NCBI GenBank assembly: GCA_029204225.1
Contig: MU831851.1
Coordinates: 36,539-100,538 of the forward strand
Length of the DNA: 64,000 nt
Direction of reading: 5' to 3'
DNA from: Diphasiastrum complanatum
Lineage: Eukaryota > Streptophyta > Lycopodiopsida > Lycopodiales > Lycopodiaceae
Position 1 is the first letter of the stretch. Each line of letters starts with the position of its first letter. Position numbers and translations under genes: made by a program. Shown here piece by piece: positions 20,661 through 32,318 of this stretch. The notes below the pieces were generated by a model, which saw only the letters and a program-made list of their open reading frames with translations, was not told where the DNA came from and made no database searches.

Positions 20661-21307
20661 GTCCATGGCATTCTTTGCTTTGAGGACCCTGTAATCTTGG
20701 ATCTCATGATTAGTGCACTTGCAATACTTACAAAGCATCTTCATCTTCAATTGTGGATTTGATAATTGTTCTTGACTTTGAGTTGGTTTCTGATTTGATG
20801 TGGACTACTTAAAGCTTTTTTGTTTCTGTCATTTTGAGTCTTTGGTGACATATAGAACATGAGATGAAAAAGTCGTCGAAGCATCGTGACTTCTTTCTAC
20901 AGCAACATAGTGATAACTCTGGTAAGAGTTAAATCTGAGTGTGTCGATATGATCATCACCCAGTTCTCATATGTAGGCAAGTTGGAAAGCAATGTCATGA
21001 TTGCGTCTTGATTGTCTATGACCGATCTGACAACGGCCATCTGTTGCAAGAGATTCTTAAATTGGTTAATGTGATTCTAAATTGAATCACCATTTGACAT
21101 CTTGAGAGTATAGAATTTTCTTTGTAGATGTAACTTAGAAGTTACGTCCTTCACCTCATATAGCAAGCTCAGTATGTCCCATACTTGTTCCAAAGTTTGA
21201 GCTTTAACTACGTGGCCAATCTGAGTGTCTGATATATTGAGAATAATAAGCATGAAAGCTTTACTGTAAATTCTATACATAAATGGGTCCCACATGTGTG
21301 AGGCCAT
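20661..21307 (-). pseudogene. Copia gag joined directly to RT by an internal deletion
   Basis: The region 21077-21307 encodes a UBN2-like Gag piece (L-E-Q-V-W-D-I-L, L-H-L-Q-R-K-F-Y-T-L-K-M). Near 20720 the knuckle C-K-Y-C-K-C-T-N-H-E is followed within about 25 residues by RT sequence. Protease, integrase and the RT N-terminus have therefore been deleted. Confidence 0.8.
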
Positions 21308-22233
21308 GGAGCCACGTGGGAAACCTATCCTAGTGTAGGTCAGATCAAGTCTAAAAAGTGGGTCAAGTCAATTTGGTATTGATTCCTACTTTATAGAACC
21401 TAAATCCTAGATTTGTCGAGGAAATTGACCATCTCGCCACCTACTTGGCATGAATCTAGGAATGAGGCTAGGATGGAAAATTAGGGCAAGAAATCTAAGT
21501 TAACTTCCTTATTACATGCTGGAAATTCACCTAACTTTACAAAGGAAAAGGCTTTTCTATGTAGTGAGCTCTCCTTAGTAAACACTTAGATTATTTTTGA
21601 GAGCTTATTGGCAATCTCGAGTCTACTCCACATTTGTATTGAGATTTCATGATACAAATGCAATCAAAGTGACATTACTTCCATTCTCTATTTGCAGACC
21701 ATACCATAGGCTGTACTGCACACGTGAGTTCAAATTTCCATAATTGATCAATTTTTGTGTCTAGTTTTTGCAATAGATTGATTAGCAAACATCCGATCAC
21801 TCGTGTGGATCTTGTGTAGATCCAATTAGGGTCCTAAAGTACTGTACTTTAACATAGCATTCTATGTTTGGTATTTTCTATGTCGGGTTATCTATGGGTT
21901 AGATCTTGAAAGTAACTTTACACTAGTACTAGAGCCATCCTCTAGATGGTGAGATTTGAAGCAAAGGAAAAAGTTATATGGAGCTCAATGCAAAGAATTT
22001 ATGAAGGTGGACAAAAGGAAGTATGACATCAAATCCATTATAAACTAAATGCCAATTATCATTGCATGTATTACTCTTATGGCTCTTTAATTATACTTGT
22101 TATGTTTACATCATAAGTTTGCTATATCTAACTCCTTGAGAATGCCTATTTACTCTAAGTATCAATAACTATAAAATGAAACAATTTCATAATTGATATA
22201 GAGAATAGTGTCCACATTGGATGCTTCACTGTT
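21308..22233. other. Non-coding, probably LTR/leader sequence
   Basis: No domain found. It carries CACATGTGTG (21291) and GCACACGTGAG (21718), like the LTRs earlier in the window. LTR ends not located. Confidence 0.35.
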
Positions 22234-23310
22234 TCATACATCAATTTCTACATAAGAAGATGAAAATACAACCAGAAGAAGTACATAGATTAATAATGAA
22301 TACATTCCTCCTTTTCCACAATAAGATTCATCAAAATATGAGAGAAAAGCAAAGTTAGTACCTTCAACTTGCTGACCCTTTTTATCATAAGTGAGTCTTG
22401 ATGGCTTTGCCCTTTGCCTTAATGTCCTTCTCAGGTTTTCACTTGGAGAGGCATCTCCAACACCATCATCATTGTCAAGAATGTTGAAGATCATCAACAT
22501 CAAGCTTTGGAAAATAATTTCATCAAGTATAACATCCCTAACTATGAACACCTTTCTCGTTGAAGGAATCTATGTGTATGCTTTGAAAGCTTTTAGTGAC
22601 TTCACTATAGACAACAAAATTGTCCTTCTTAGATGAAGTAGCCTCTCTAGTCATATCATCAAGTGTGATATTGGTATAGCAGGTACACCCAAATATTTTC
22701 AAATACTTGACACTCGGACTCCTATGAGAAAGAACTTCATATGTCCTCTTACTATCCAATGGTACACCTCGCCACCTATTGTGAAGATAATCAGCACAAA
22801 TCAAAGCTTCATCCCAAAATGTTTAAGCTCGAGATCCAAAAACAATGTAAAACATGCTATTTTTAGATCCTAGAATTTTTCTAGCCTATCCAAACACATT
22901 TTTGCCTCATTTCAAAGATGCTATCACAATGTAATATGAGGAATGAACTTATTGGAAGGCATCCTATGTGATTTGGCACGTGTGGCATCTATTTACATGG
23001 CCATCTTGCCAATTACAATGCATGTGACCGAAATTGGTCAAGCTAGAATGAACAAAAAATTGTATGAAGTGACATTCCTATTTGTAGGGAGAGATAGGAA
23101 TTGTTCCAATGCTCTTATGGTGCATTCATCATCATTGGCCATGTACATGATCTTCCTTTCACCTTCATAGGTCATCAAAGATGAAAAGTAATTCTTGTGC
23201 CTTGTCATGTGAGATCTTGCTCTACTATCAATCCAGCATGCATCAATATAACCTTCACTAGATAACAAGCTAGAAGACATCACAATAGAATCACATGTAG
23301 TTTTGTTCAT
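22234..23310 (-). pseudogene. Copia protease and integrase remnant, family B-like (minus strand)
   Basis: 23038-23310 encodes the protease with D-S-R-A-R in place of D-S-G-A-S (catalytic Asp kept, motif mutated). 22538-22804 has the integrase C-terminal block (F-G-C-T-C-Y-T-N-I-T-L-D-D). 22234-22551 is the Ser-rich linker toward RT. The middle of integrase is missing. Confidence 0.82.
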
Positions 23311-23655
23311 TCTCTAAGTGGGATTGTCTTGCATCTCTCCTTGATTCACTCTTCCTTTTAAAAAATTCCTCACACATGGTAAGGTGATTAAAATAGTACT
23401 ATTTAATAATTTTAGAGACATCTTGGAAGTGGTAGACCTTAAGTCCCACAAAATGCCCTTTATTTGATGAAGACCAAAATTGATAGGTTAGACTTCATAT
23501 TTCTATTCTAGGGCTATATGACTCTAAAGAGATGAGATAGAGTCATCTCTCACATCTGCAAATAGGTTGAAAGGGGTGTAGATAGTAGATCCATTGTCCA
23601 TTTCTATGTGTAATATTTTGGAGCAACACTATCATCTAATTTATCATTACAAACT
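23311..23655. other. Spacer between inverted Copia halves
   Basis: No coding motif seen. It separates the minus-strand protease from the plus-strand gag tail of the same family. Confidence 0.4.
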
Positions 23656-23940
23656 CTTTATTTGTTTCAGAGATTCTATATATTCAAGCTAACTTGCAAG
23701 AGGTATTAGTGGTTGAAGAGCATATGTTACAAGCAAGAGGTGGAGGCACTTCTACTCATGGATGAAAAGAAGAGGCATTGTTCAAACAGCATAAGTTCAC
23801 AAGCAAAGACAAAGGTAAGGGGTTCAAGAAAGAATTCTTGGATAAGTGTGAGGCTTCTTCTTTCGGTAATAAGAAAAGAGATAAGTCAAAGCTATAGTAT
23901 TTTTATTGTAGCATAAAAGGACACTTTCATGATGTATAAT
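23656..23940 (+). pseudogene. Copia Gag C-terminal fragment, family B-like (plus strand)
   Basis: It reads Q-A-R-G-G-G-T-S-T-H, matching the family B Gag tail, then a knuckle-like Y-F-Y-C-S-I-K-G-H-F. TGA and TAG stops interrupt it. It ends where the protease would begin; the protease lies on the opposite strand at 23310. Confidence 0.75.
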
Positions 23941-24059
23941 ATATATATAAGCTTGGCCTCGACAAGTAATATGCTGACAATTTTTCAAAACATATATATT
24001 TGATAATAACTAGTAAATATTAGGATGGTACACATTTTTCAATATGTCTTCGAGAGTGT

Positions 24060-24640
24060 TTGTTTTTTTATTGCTTCAAGATTTGTAGGATCTATAAAAA
24101 TCTCGTGTTTGAATACAATTTGTCATAGTAGCACTTCATTTTTTTTTAATAGAAAATGTACTTTTTGATTGATTCAAACTAATCTAAACCCTTTATATTC
24201 TCTAAACATTTGGGTAGCTTATTTCTGTAGTCCGCTTTTATTTCATAAAAAAAAATTCATCCAATAAGATTTTCATAAACTTATCTAGATATTTATGTGC
24301 TTTAGCCATCACCTTACAAAAAGATTCAAGAGTATTCAACTCTCTTAAAGGCATTATTCTACATGAAAATATAACTTATTTTATGGTTAATGCCATCTTT
24401 TCTTGATTATTTTATACTATATTTATTTGGTTCTACCAACTAAATTCATTCGAGAAACTATTCTACTCCTTTATTAGCTAAATAGCTTTATTGAATGAAA
24501 AAAGAAAATTTATCCTTTACTGTAAATGCATTTAGCTTGATGTAGTCAACAAACCCTCAACTTTCAAGTCTTCTTAGGAGCTACCACAAAATCTTTATTG
24601 GAATAAGATATTTACCAAGTCCTTGAGGACATAGGATCAT
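24060..24640 (-). pseudogene. Ty3/gypsy reverse transcriptase remnant
   Basis: On the minus strand near 24230-24360 it reads R-I-M-P-L-R-E-L-N-T, C-K-V-M-A-K-A-H-K and Y-L-D-K-F-M-K-I-L-L-D-E-F. These match the Gypsy RT pattern around M-P-F-G-L-x-N-A and the F-L-D-D-F catalytic loop, here L-D-E-F. Flanking frames are full of stops. Confidence 0.72.
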
Positions 24641-26772
24641 TATTGTATAATGAACCATGAAAGATACTCCTATAATTATAATCTAGATTGTCACCTACTT
24701 CTAGTCTATTGTTGTTCATTTGGTTTTGTCTTCTTAATACCTTTATAGTGTTTTCCAACTTATTCCCTTTCAATTGCTATTTTGATAGTATATAAATTCT
24801 TGATCTACTATTAATGTCCACTCCCTCAAACTATATAGCTCTGCAACATGTTTTCCATTAAGGGAGTTATATCATTGTCCATGAGAATAATACTCTATGG
24901 CATAGCTTCTACTGATGCCATGTTTGCTTCTACTAACGCTTCTGCAACCAAATATTCTCCATATTGATGTAGCCTATTCTTAGCTAAATCACTATGTAAG
25001 AGGCTTTCAATAATTGTTGTCCCAATGACATGTTCATCTTAGATTGAGGTAACAATCCATGGTTGATCCAATTTCTATAATGATTTGATGTGATTCAACT
25101 CAATCTCTATACATGCTCTTGATCACTTCCCAAGTTTAAGGCCTAATCATCAAATTAATTTTCTTTGTCAACTTTCCTTTACTTGGGAGTTTTCTTTATC
25201 CCCGTACGTGTTGTAGGTTGACTTTTGGTTACCACATTCAATGGAGGAACCAATAGGGAGATGTGTGTTGTATTTAGTTTTGTAACTTGATATTAAAGAA
25301 TCTCCATTATTTGCATTTGGTGCTTTTTTCTCATCGTTGGTACTTCCTCTTGTGGAGGTACCAATTTTCCTTGTCTTAAAATCTCAATAGCTTGTTAATT
25401 CAAGAAAACAAGGTCAACTGATTTGTTTTCTATGCTTCCAAAAAATGAAAAAATGGTAGTTTAATTCTTTTTGGGCTTATAAATTCCTCTATGCCCCTCT
25501 CCATGCGCCAGTCTCTTAGACTATAGCTTCCTATCAAATTCAAATGATAAAATATTTTTGTATTATAAAGACACCAATGTTTTATTTTTTTGATATATGC
25601 AGTCACAATTATTTTAATTATACATATTACAATAACTACAATTGCATATCCCTATTGAGGTGACCTTCTTGTCCATAGACCCAAGTATACTTTGGAGATT
25701 TCAACATAGTTGTAGTTATAGCTTTCACCTTGGAAAGCAACTTTTCTACCTCTCATATGTTTTTTCCTCCTCAAAACAAACTCAAGATCCTGTGTACAAA
25801 CTTTTGTAAATACCTTGAAATCTCATGGACCAAATTGCTTGTCTTAATACTAGAGTGTATCGTAGACATTTGCGCATATGGACTTCAACCATAATATACC
25901 AAATATCATGCAATAAAATTTAATCGATCATCTTGGAAAGTTGTACAAGATCTTTGATTAGTATGTATTGTATTGTCTAATTTTAAGAATAGCAATTGAT
26001 TGCAATATAATACTCGTACATAATTATATTGGAACTAAATTTGAAGGCAATATGCTTATTAATCAACAAGGAACATAAGTAAAAACTATCTTATCCACTT
26101 TGCTTGTCAACAGAATCTGATTAGTTAAGTTGATTAAATCTTATTTCAAAGATTCATTTTGTCCTTTGTATCAATCTTCTTATGCATATGTACTAACTTA
26201 TGTGAAAAAGAGAAGTAAGAGGATCACTCAAGGTTTAAGTGTGAAAATTTAAAATTCTAGTATGTTATCTAACAAGGCAAACCACTACATTCTAAAAATC
26301 TTTATTTAAATTGTAATATTGTGTTAGATTGTCTCTCTCAAATTTTTATGTGTAGGAATCCATACCTCAGATACAATAATTTGAGCAGTCATAATTTGGC
26401 TAGTATAATTACCATAATTTGATCAAAATGATTTTATTTTGGTTAAGAATAAAAATTGATTGATAGTTATTAATGAAGAAAATCGCAAAATCCATATTAA
26501 AATTAATTTTAATGAAATAAATTCCTAGAAATAGATAGGAAAAAGAAACTACTATTTTTTCACAGGTATAGGGTTCTATTATATGGATTGATCGGATCAT
26601 ATAGACAATTATACATGATTTTTTATGTACACAAATACTTGTAATAATGGATCCATTATTCGTCCATTATATCATAGATGATATGGTACCTTAGACAAAC
26701 TATTTTCATTTTTCTAACTAATACGAGTCACAAGATTCTCCCCACATGGTGAGTTGGGGTATCGTTTGTCTA
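24641..26772. other. Unassigned AT-rich sequence
   Basis: No recognisable domain and only short frames. It may be further decayed Gypsy sequence upstream of the RT at 24.1-24.6 kb; one short minus-strand stretch near 24900-24960 stays open but I cannot identify it. Confidence 0.35.
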
Positions 26773-27050
26773 CCCAAGTTCCATTTAAAACCAAAAAGTA
26801 TTGAGTTGCAAGAGCACTTTTTGGCCAAAGCAACTTAATGAACAACTTTATAATCTTGCATTTGTCATGAAGATTATGACTTCTCAATGTTGGTAATAGT
26901 CCTTGTTGGCTCTGACATATCAGTATTCTAAATTGCTCATATTAATACCTAAATTGATCATATTGATACCTAATTTACAATTACAAAAAGGTTTTGAAAA
27001 TGTGACAGATTTTGCACTATATTCCTAATTAACACTCCTCTTTATTAATT
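26773..27050. repeat. Dispersed repeat, arm 1 (inverted copy at 46960-47235)
   Basis: TACCCAAGTTCCATTTAAAA and about 260 following bases match the reverse complement of 46960-47235 at roughly 80% by eye. No coding content. Confidence 0.8.
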
Positions 27051-28518
27051 TTATCTTTGAACTATTTTTAATATTAGCAAAAATCCATCAAAAAATATCT
27101 AACTTTTGCATTTGTTGAAGGTTTTGAAACTACTGAGCTCCCATAAGGCATATGTTTAGAACTATTTAGTATCACAATAGCATATTAACTGCAAAATATA
27201 CTATTCACTTCAACATCTAGAACTTTTAGTTTTAAGGAAGTTCATGTCTTTAGTGGTATCTACTCAGATCCCTAATCACTATTTGGTTTAAAATTACGAC
27301 TTTTAGCTTGAAAGAGTTTTTGATGATTCTTGTGTGTAGAGTTGCTTTGGTTTTTCATTTCTATGATCATGTTAACTAGATATATGTGAATTACCAATTT
27401 TGTTGTCAAATTTGTGACTTGATATCAAAGCTTCAAAAATCATCAACAAATTGATAAATTTAGGCTTCAAGTTGTGTGAAAATCTATACATGAAAAACCA
27501 CAAGCAAATCAAATTGAATTCAAGCGAATTATTGGTATTACTCTATGTTTTTTTAATCAAAAGCAAAATTTGTAGTCTAGAAAACTATGAATTGCTTATT
27601 CTTAGCTAAAGAACTGGCAAGATTTGGAATAGTTTTTAATATTCTTGACTAGAGAAAGGTATCTGAAACTCATTCCAAGGTTCTAAATGTGGTTTCAAGA
27701 TGAAGAAAATTATGACACAAGGAACAGACAAATATACTTGATAGTAGTTCGAATGTCTTGATCGCTCAAAGGGTATGCATTGTAGAAGACACTAATAACA
27801 AGCAATTCACTATGTCTCTTTTACAATAGAACCTCCACTAGATTGAGTCATAAGGTGTTGAGGACACCATAATGTCAAAAATACCGAGATGTCTAAGAAA
27901 AACATGTGTCCAGATATCTACTCGATCCACAAGTACACTAAAAATTGGTATTCAATTTACAATTATAAGAGATAGTATCACAATAAAGTAGAAACAACAT
28001 CAATCATTTACACATGATACAATCACATTTGATGAAAACATGAATAATTTGAGGATTGATCGAGATGTACTAGGCACCTGCATGAAATATCCAAATCTCA
28101 TCAGTGCCCTGATTTGATATGTTTGATGTGATGGTTCTAGTTCAGAAGAGTAAGTATGTTCAAAAGTCCATCGAATATATTGGTGATCTTGGAAGATCAA
28201 AGTAAACTCAAACTTATACGTAGCCATTGAGGAGCGAATTCGCATGAAAGTTTGAATTTGACTATCCTTTGAATTAGTTGAAGTCAATGTCAATTAAACA
28301 ATCCTTTGAATAATATTTGTGTCGAGATGGTTTGCATAGTCATTAGAATATTAATCAAGTCAAGACGATTGATTGTGCAAAATTTCTTGTATTTTTTAGG
28401 TCCTTTGTCTACAGTAGGTTTCAATGTAAAACACCAAATCTGGAATAGTGTCATGGATGCTTGATACGCCCAAATACTGTCATAAATGCAACTTTCAGGC
28501 TTTGAACCTATGGCCAAT
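27051..28518. other. Unassigned; probably contains LTR of the 28.5-28.9 kb Copia
   Basis: No domain. On the minus strand a possible LTR start TGTCAAAATTAG lies at about 28529, just past the RNase H remnant. Its other end was not found. Confidence 0.3.
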
Positions 28519-28851
28519 CTAATTTTGACATTTTAAGACCATACTCGTAATATACAATGGCAACTTGATCAAATGCGGTATAAGTGAAATAATTCCAGCA
28601 CTCTTTCTTAATTTGACTTCAAACAATTTCATAATCTTCAAATTTGATATCTTGTTGCATAAGAGATGCTTATTCTTTGGTAGGGCATTCATGAATATAT
28701 CAACTACCATAGAAGTTGTGGAACAGTGAATCATGTCTACATATATAGCGTATACTTTCTCTCGAACAAAATGAAATTGAATTTCAATGTGTTTAGTCCT
28801 AAAATGAAACATAGGATGGAGAGAAAGTTGAATGCAGCTCAAGGTTTTCAC
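28519..28851 (-). pseudogene. Copia RNase H C-terminal remnant (minus strand)
   Basis: It encodes F-H-F-R-T-K-H-I-E-I-Q-F-H-F-V-R-E and V-V-D-I-F-M-N-A-L-P-K, the conserved end of Copia pol (usually A-D-I-F-T-K-A-L). It is truncated upstream, where a plus-strand element begins. Confidence 0.85.
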
Positions 28852-28945
28852 AATAAATGGTAGTTGGATATTTTTGTTTGAAGTTTAGATCATATAGAAA
28901 AGCCTTAGTTAGATGGCTTCTTTGGTTGCTTGTGCCCCATCAGAT

Positions 28946-28957
28946 TGGTATCAGAGT
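28946..28957 (+). other. Primer-binding site, initiator tRNA-Met type
   Basis: TGGTATCAGAGT, one mismatch at the end, lies upstream of the plus-strand gag at 28994. The 5' LTR end before it (CCCCATCA) is not matched by a full LTR. Confidence 0.82.
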
Positions 28958-28993
28958 ATAGCTCAAATAAACTAAGAGATTAAGTTTTTCTAT

Positions 28994-29776
28994 TTGTGTA
29001 CCGATATCATGTCTCATATAGGTAGCTCTTCATCTTCATCACTCAGTGAAGCTAGAGTCATTGACAAGTTCAATGGTCCTAACTTCTACATTTGGAAGTT
29101 AAAAATTAGAATGATGTTGATAGATAGAGATCTTTGGGATGTAGCAGAAGGTGCAGACCTGGAATCAGAAGATGGTGATCAAGCAAAGGCCTGGAGGATC
29201 AAATATCAGAAGGCCCTAGCATGTATCACACTCAATCTGGCTGACTCCCAAATATTTCACGTTGCCACGTGCAAAACCTCTAAGGAAGCACGGGACTTGT
29301 TATCAAGTCTTTATGAGACTCACGATGTAACCACGAGATTACATATTAGAAGGAAGTTCTTTACTCTTAGCATTTCTGATTCTACTGCCATCACTTCTCA
29401 CATCAACAGCCTCAACTCCCTGTTAGATCAGTTATCAAATGTAGGATGTTCTATTCAAAATGATGATGCCGTTATGACCTTGCTTTCTTCTCTTCCAAAG
29501 TCCTATGAGCACTTTGTGGTGATGATCTCCACACAACCCGACATCACTCTTCAAAAGGTGATCAATCATCTTCTTCAAGAAGAAATGCGGATAAAGACTA
29601 GCAGCCTGTCCATCAAAGACAAATCCATGGCTCTATACACCAAGAAGAAAGACTATGCCAAGGGCAAGAATCAAGTGCAACAGCAACAACAGAAGCCTCA
29701 CACTCAAGGTGAACATGGTGGATCGCGCAAGAAGCTTTTCTACAGATATTGCAAGAGAGCTAATCATGAAACATAG
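28994..29776 (+). pseudogene. Copia Gag (family C), open for about 260 codons
   Basis: This well-kept Gag has F-N-G-P-N-F-Y-I-W-K near residue 29, R-L-H-I-R-R-K-F-F-T-L, and L-L-S-S-L-P-K-S-Y-E-H-F. A Gln-rich, basic tail and the first half of a zinc knuckle (Y-C-K-R-A-N-H-E-T) follow. A stop ends the frame at the knuckle. Gag forms the virus-like particle. It is related to the minus-strand Gag at 57196-57870. The second half of the knuckle, the protease and the pre-integrase domain are missing, so the next sequence is integrase in another frame. Confidence 0.92.
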
Positions 29777-30470
29777 CGATCTCTGTGGTCCAATGCCAAC
29801 TCTGTCATTAGGAGATGCAATCTACTTTATCACTTTCATAGATGATTATTCTAGATGGTCTACAATCATGTTCATTAAGCACAAATCTAAAGCCTTTGAA
29901 TGCTTCAGAAGATTCAAGGCCATGGCTGAGACACAAACGTCTAGGAAAGTGAAGGCACTCCAAACTGATGGCGGTGGCAAATACATCTCTAATGAGATGT
30001 TCGATTACATGGCTGAACATGGTATTAGAAGACTATTCACCACTTCCTATTCACTTCAACAGAATGGGATTGCAGAAAGGAAGAATCAAACTCTTCTCAA
30101 CTCAGCCAGATCCATTCTACATCAAGCACACCTACCTGCGAAGTTCTGGGCATAAGCTATTGCCACAACCTGTTACGTGTAGAACAGATCCAACACCAAA
30201 GCCGTCAACAACAAGACTCCTCATGAAGTTTGGCATGGGCACAAGCTTAGTGTCAGCCATTTAAAAATCTTTGGTTGTATATGTTTTGTTCACATTCCTA
30301 AACAGCTTAGGAAAAAACTGGATCATAGGATAAATAAATGCATTTTCATTGGCTATCTTGATGAACATAAAGCTTATAAAGTTTATGATCCATCCACCAA
30401 TGTAGTATTTGTCTCTAGGGATGTAATATTTCAAGAGCATACATACTATGATTTCAAACAACCATCGATA
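29770..30470 (+). pseudogene. Copia integrase (family C)
   Basis: Starting D-L-C-G-P-M-P in a different frame from Gag, it shows the first catalytic Asp, F-I-D-D-Y-S-R-W, the second Asp in Q-T-D-G-G-G-K (normally D-N-G-G-E), and N-G-I-A-E-R-K-N with Glu intact. After a TAA near 30155 the C-terminal block F-G-C-I-C-F-V-H-I-P and F-I-G-Y follows. Confidence 0.9.
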
Positions 30471-30479
30471 ACCGATGCT

Positions 30480-31330
30480 ATGTCATTTCATCCTATTTTA
30501 CGTAGCATGGATTCTTCCAACGTTGATGTTCCTTCTACAGAACCTGCAACTATAGCTATAGAAGCCGAGCTGCCGATAGTACCTATCATCAGACCAGACC
30601 AAGCTAGCTCGAGCAGATATGAAAAAATTAAAAAACAGGCATCATCGCATCTTGGTCAACCCAACGTCCATAGAGCCTCACAAACTCAGACAGTTCCTGA
30701 GAGGTATGCACCTCAATCATTCTGGACTTCATCAGAAAAACCAGAGAGCCTAGCCGAAGCAATTAGCTCCAAGGATGTTGTGAAGTGGCAAGAAGCTATG
30801 GAAAGTGAGTATAACTCACTTTTGACGAATCAAACCTGGACATTGGTCGACTTCCCCACTCACAAGAGAGATATCAACAAGAAGTGGATCTTCAAAAGGA
30901 AGATCAACTCTGATGGTTGCATTGCAAAATAGAAAGCACGGATTCACTCAAGTCCAATGAGTAGATTATCAAGAAATTTTCAATCCTGTCATCAAGATGC
31001 AGTCAATCAGGACTTTGATTGCATTAGCAACTACGAAAGACCTCGAAATGCACCAAATGCATATCAAAACAACATTTTTCAATGGCAATTCAAAGAGGAG
31101 CTGTGCACCTTCCAACCAGAAGGATTCGAAGTCAAAGTCCAAGAGAACAAAGTGTCAACACTGCACAAAGCAATCCACAGTCTGAAACAGGCCGCAAGAG
31201 CATGGTTCGATAGAATCAACTCTTATCTCATTCAATTGGGATTTGCAAATAATTCAGTTGACTATAATGTTTATTCAAAGCATATAGGCACCAATTCAAT
31301 TCACATAGCTCTTTAGGTAGATGATGTATT
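30480..31330 (+). pseudogene. Copia linker and RT N-half (family C)
   Basis: 30480-30932 carries a Ser/Pro-rich linker, then W-Q-E-A-M-E-S-E-Y-N-S-L and K-K-W-I-F-K-R-K, the start of RT. After a TAG near 30930 and frame shifts, E-M-H-Q-M-H-I-K-T-T-F-F-N-G (RT motif with the usual Asp as His) and L-K-Q-A-A-R-A-W-F follow. Confidence 0.88.
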
Positions 31331-32310
31331 TATTTTGTCTAACGACACTTCTCTACTGCACACTACTAAGAGTGATCTGTCAAAGGAATTTGACATGAAT
31401 GATTTAGGAGTTGTTCATTCTTTGCTAGGAATTCACATTACTGGAGATAGACTTTAAAAGAAGATCTATCTTAGCCAGCAGACATATCTAAAAGGCATTT
31501 TAGAAAAGTTTCATATGTCTGATTGCAAAGCAATTGATACCCCAATGGATTCAAGTATAGTCTTGACTAAAACTTCTTGTGCTGAGACTGATAGTGAAGT
31601 ACTCGACTTAGGGAAGAACCCTTATCATTCACTAATCGGATCTCTAATGTATGCAATGCAATGTACTAGACCAGATTTAGCATATACTATTAGCACGTTG
31701 AGTCAATTTATGTCTAATCCTAGGATCTCTCATTGGAAAACATTGAAAAGAGTGATGAGATATATTTAGGGAAGTTTAGATCACATCTTATGTTACGATG
31801 GAAATTCTATTGACCCACTCGTTCTACGAGGCTACTCTGACTCAGATTGGGGAGGAACAGTCTCTACCAAAAAATCTACCTCCGGCATCTGTTTCTATCT
31901 GGCAGGGGGACCAATTTTGTGGAGCTCAAGGAATCAGAAATCAGTTGCGCTTTTTTCGACAGAGGCAGAGTACATCGCAGCATGTCAAGCTTCAAAAGAA
32001 TTTGTATGGATCAGGCTATTACTTCACGACTTACATCACACTCAGTTTAATGCTACTACCATTCTGTATAACAACTTGAGCTATATTTCAATATCACTGA
32101 ATCCCAGATTTCATGGCAAATTCAAGCACATAGAAATCCAGTATCATTTCATCGGGAGAAAGTTTTTTCAAGGCAAGTGATCCTTCAATACTGCTCTACA
32201 ATAGAAATGGTCGCATATATCTTCACCAAAGCACTTCCCAGGATCAAGCAACAGAAATACTTCAACAAGTTGAACCTGACGAAGATACCAGGGCACCAAC
32301 CGTGACCTTA
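31310..32310 (+). pseudogene. Copia RT C-half and RNase H (family C)
   Basis: The catalytic motif reads stop-V-D-D (the Tyr codon changed to TAG near 31316). It continues M-N-D-L-G, L-I-G-S-L-M-Y-A-M-Q-C-T-R-P-D, S-D-S-D-W-G-G, F-S-T-E-A-E-Y-I-A and F-K-H-I-E-I-Q-Y-H-F. Stops at 31457 and near 31768 and frame changes inactivate it. It ends just before the polypurine tract. Confidence 0.9.
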
Positions 32311-32318
32311 AGGGGGAC
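32307..32318 (+). other. Polypurine tract
   Basis: TTAAGGGGGAC lies directly before the 3' LTR start. Confidence 0.7.
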
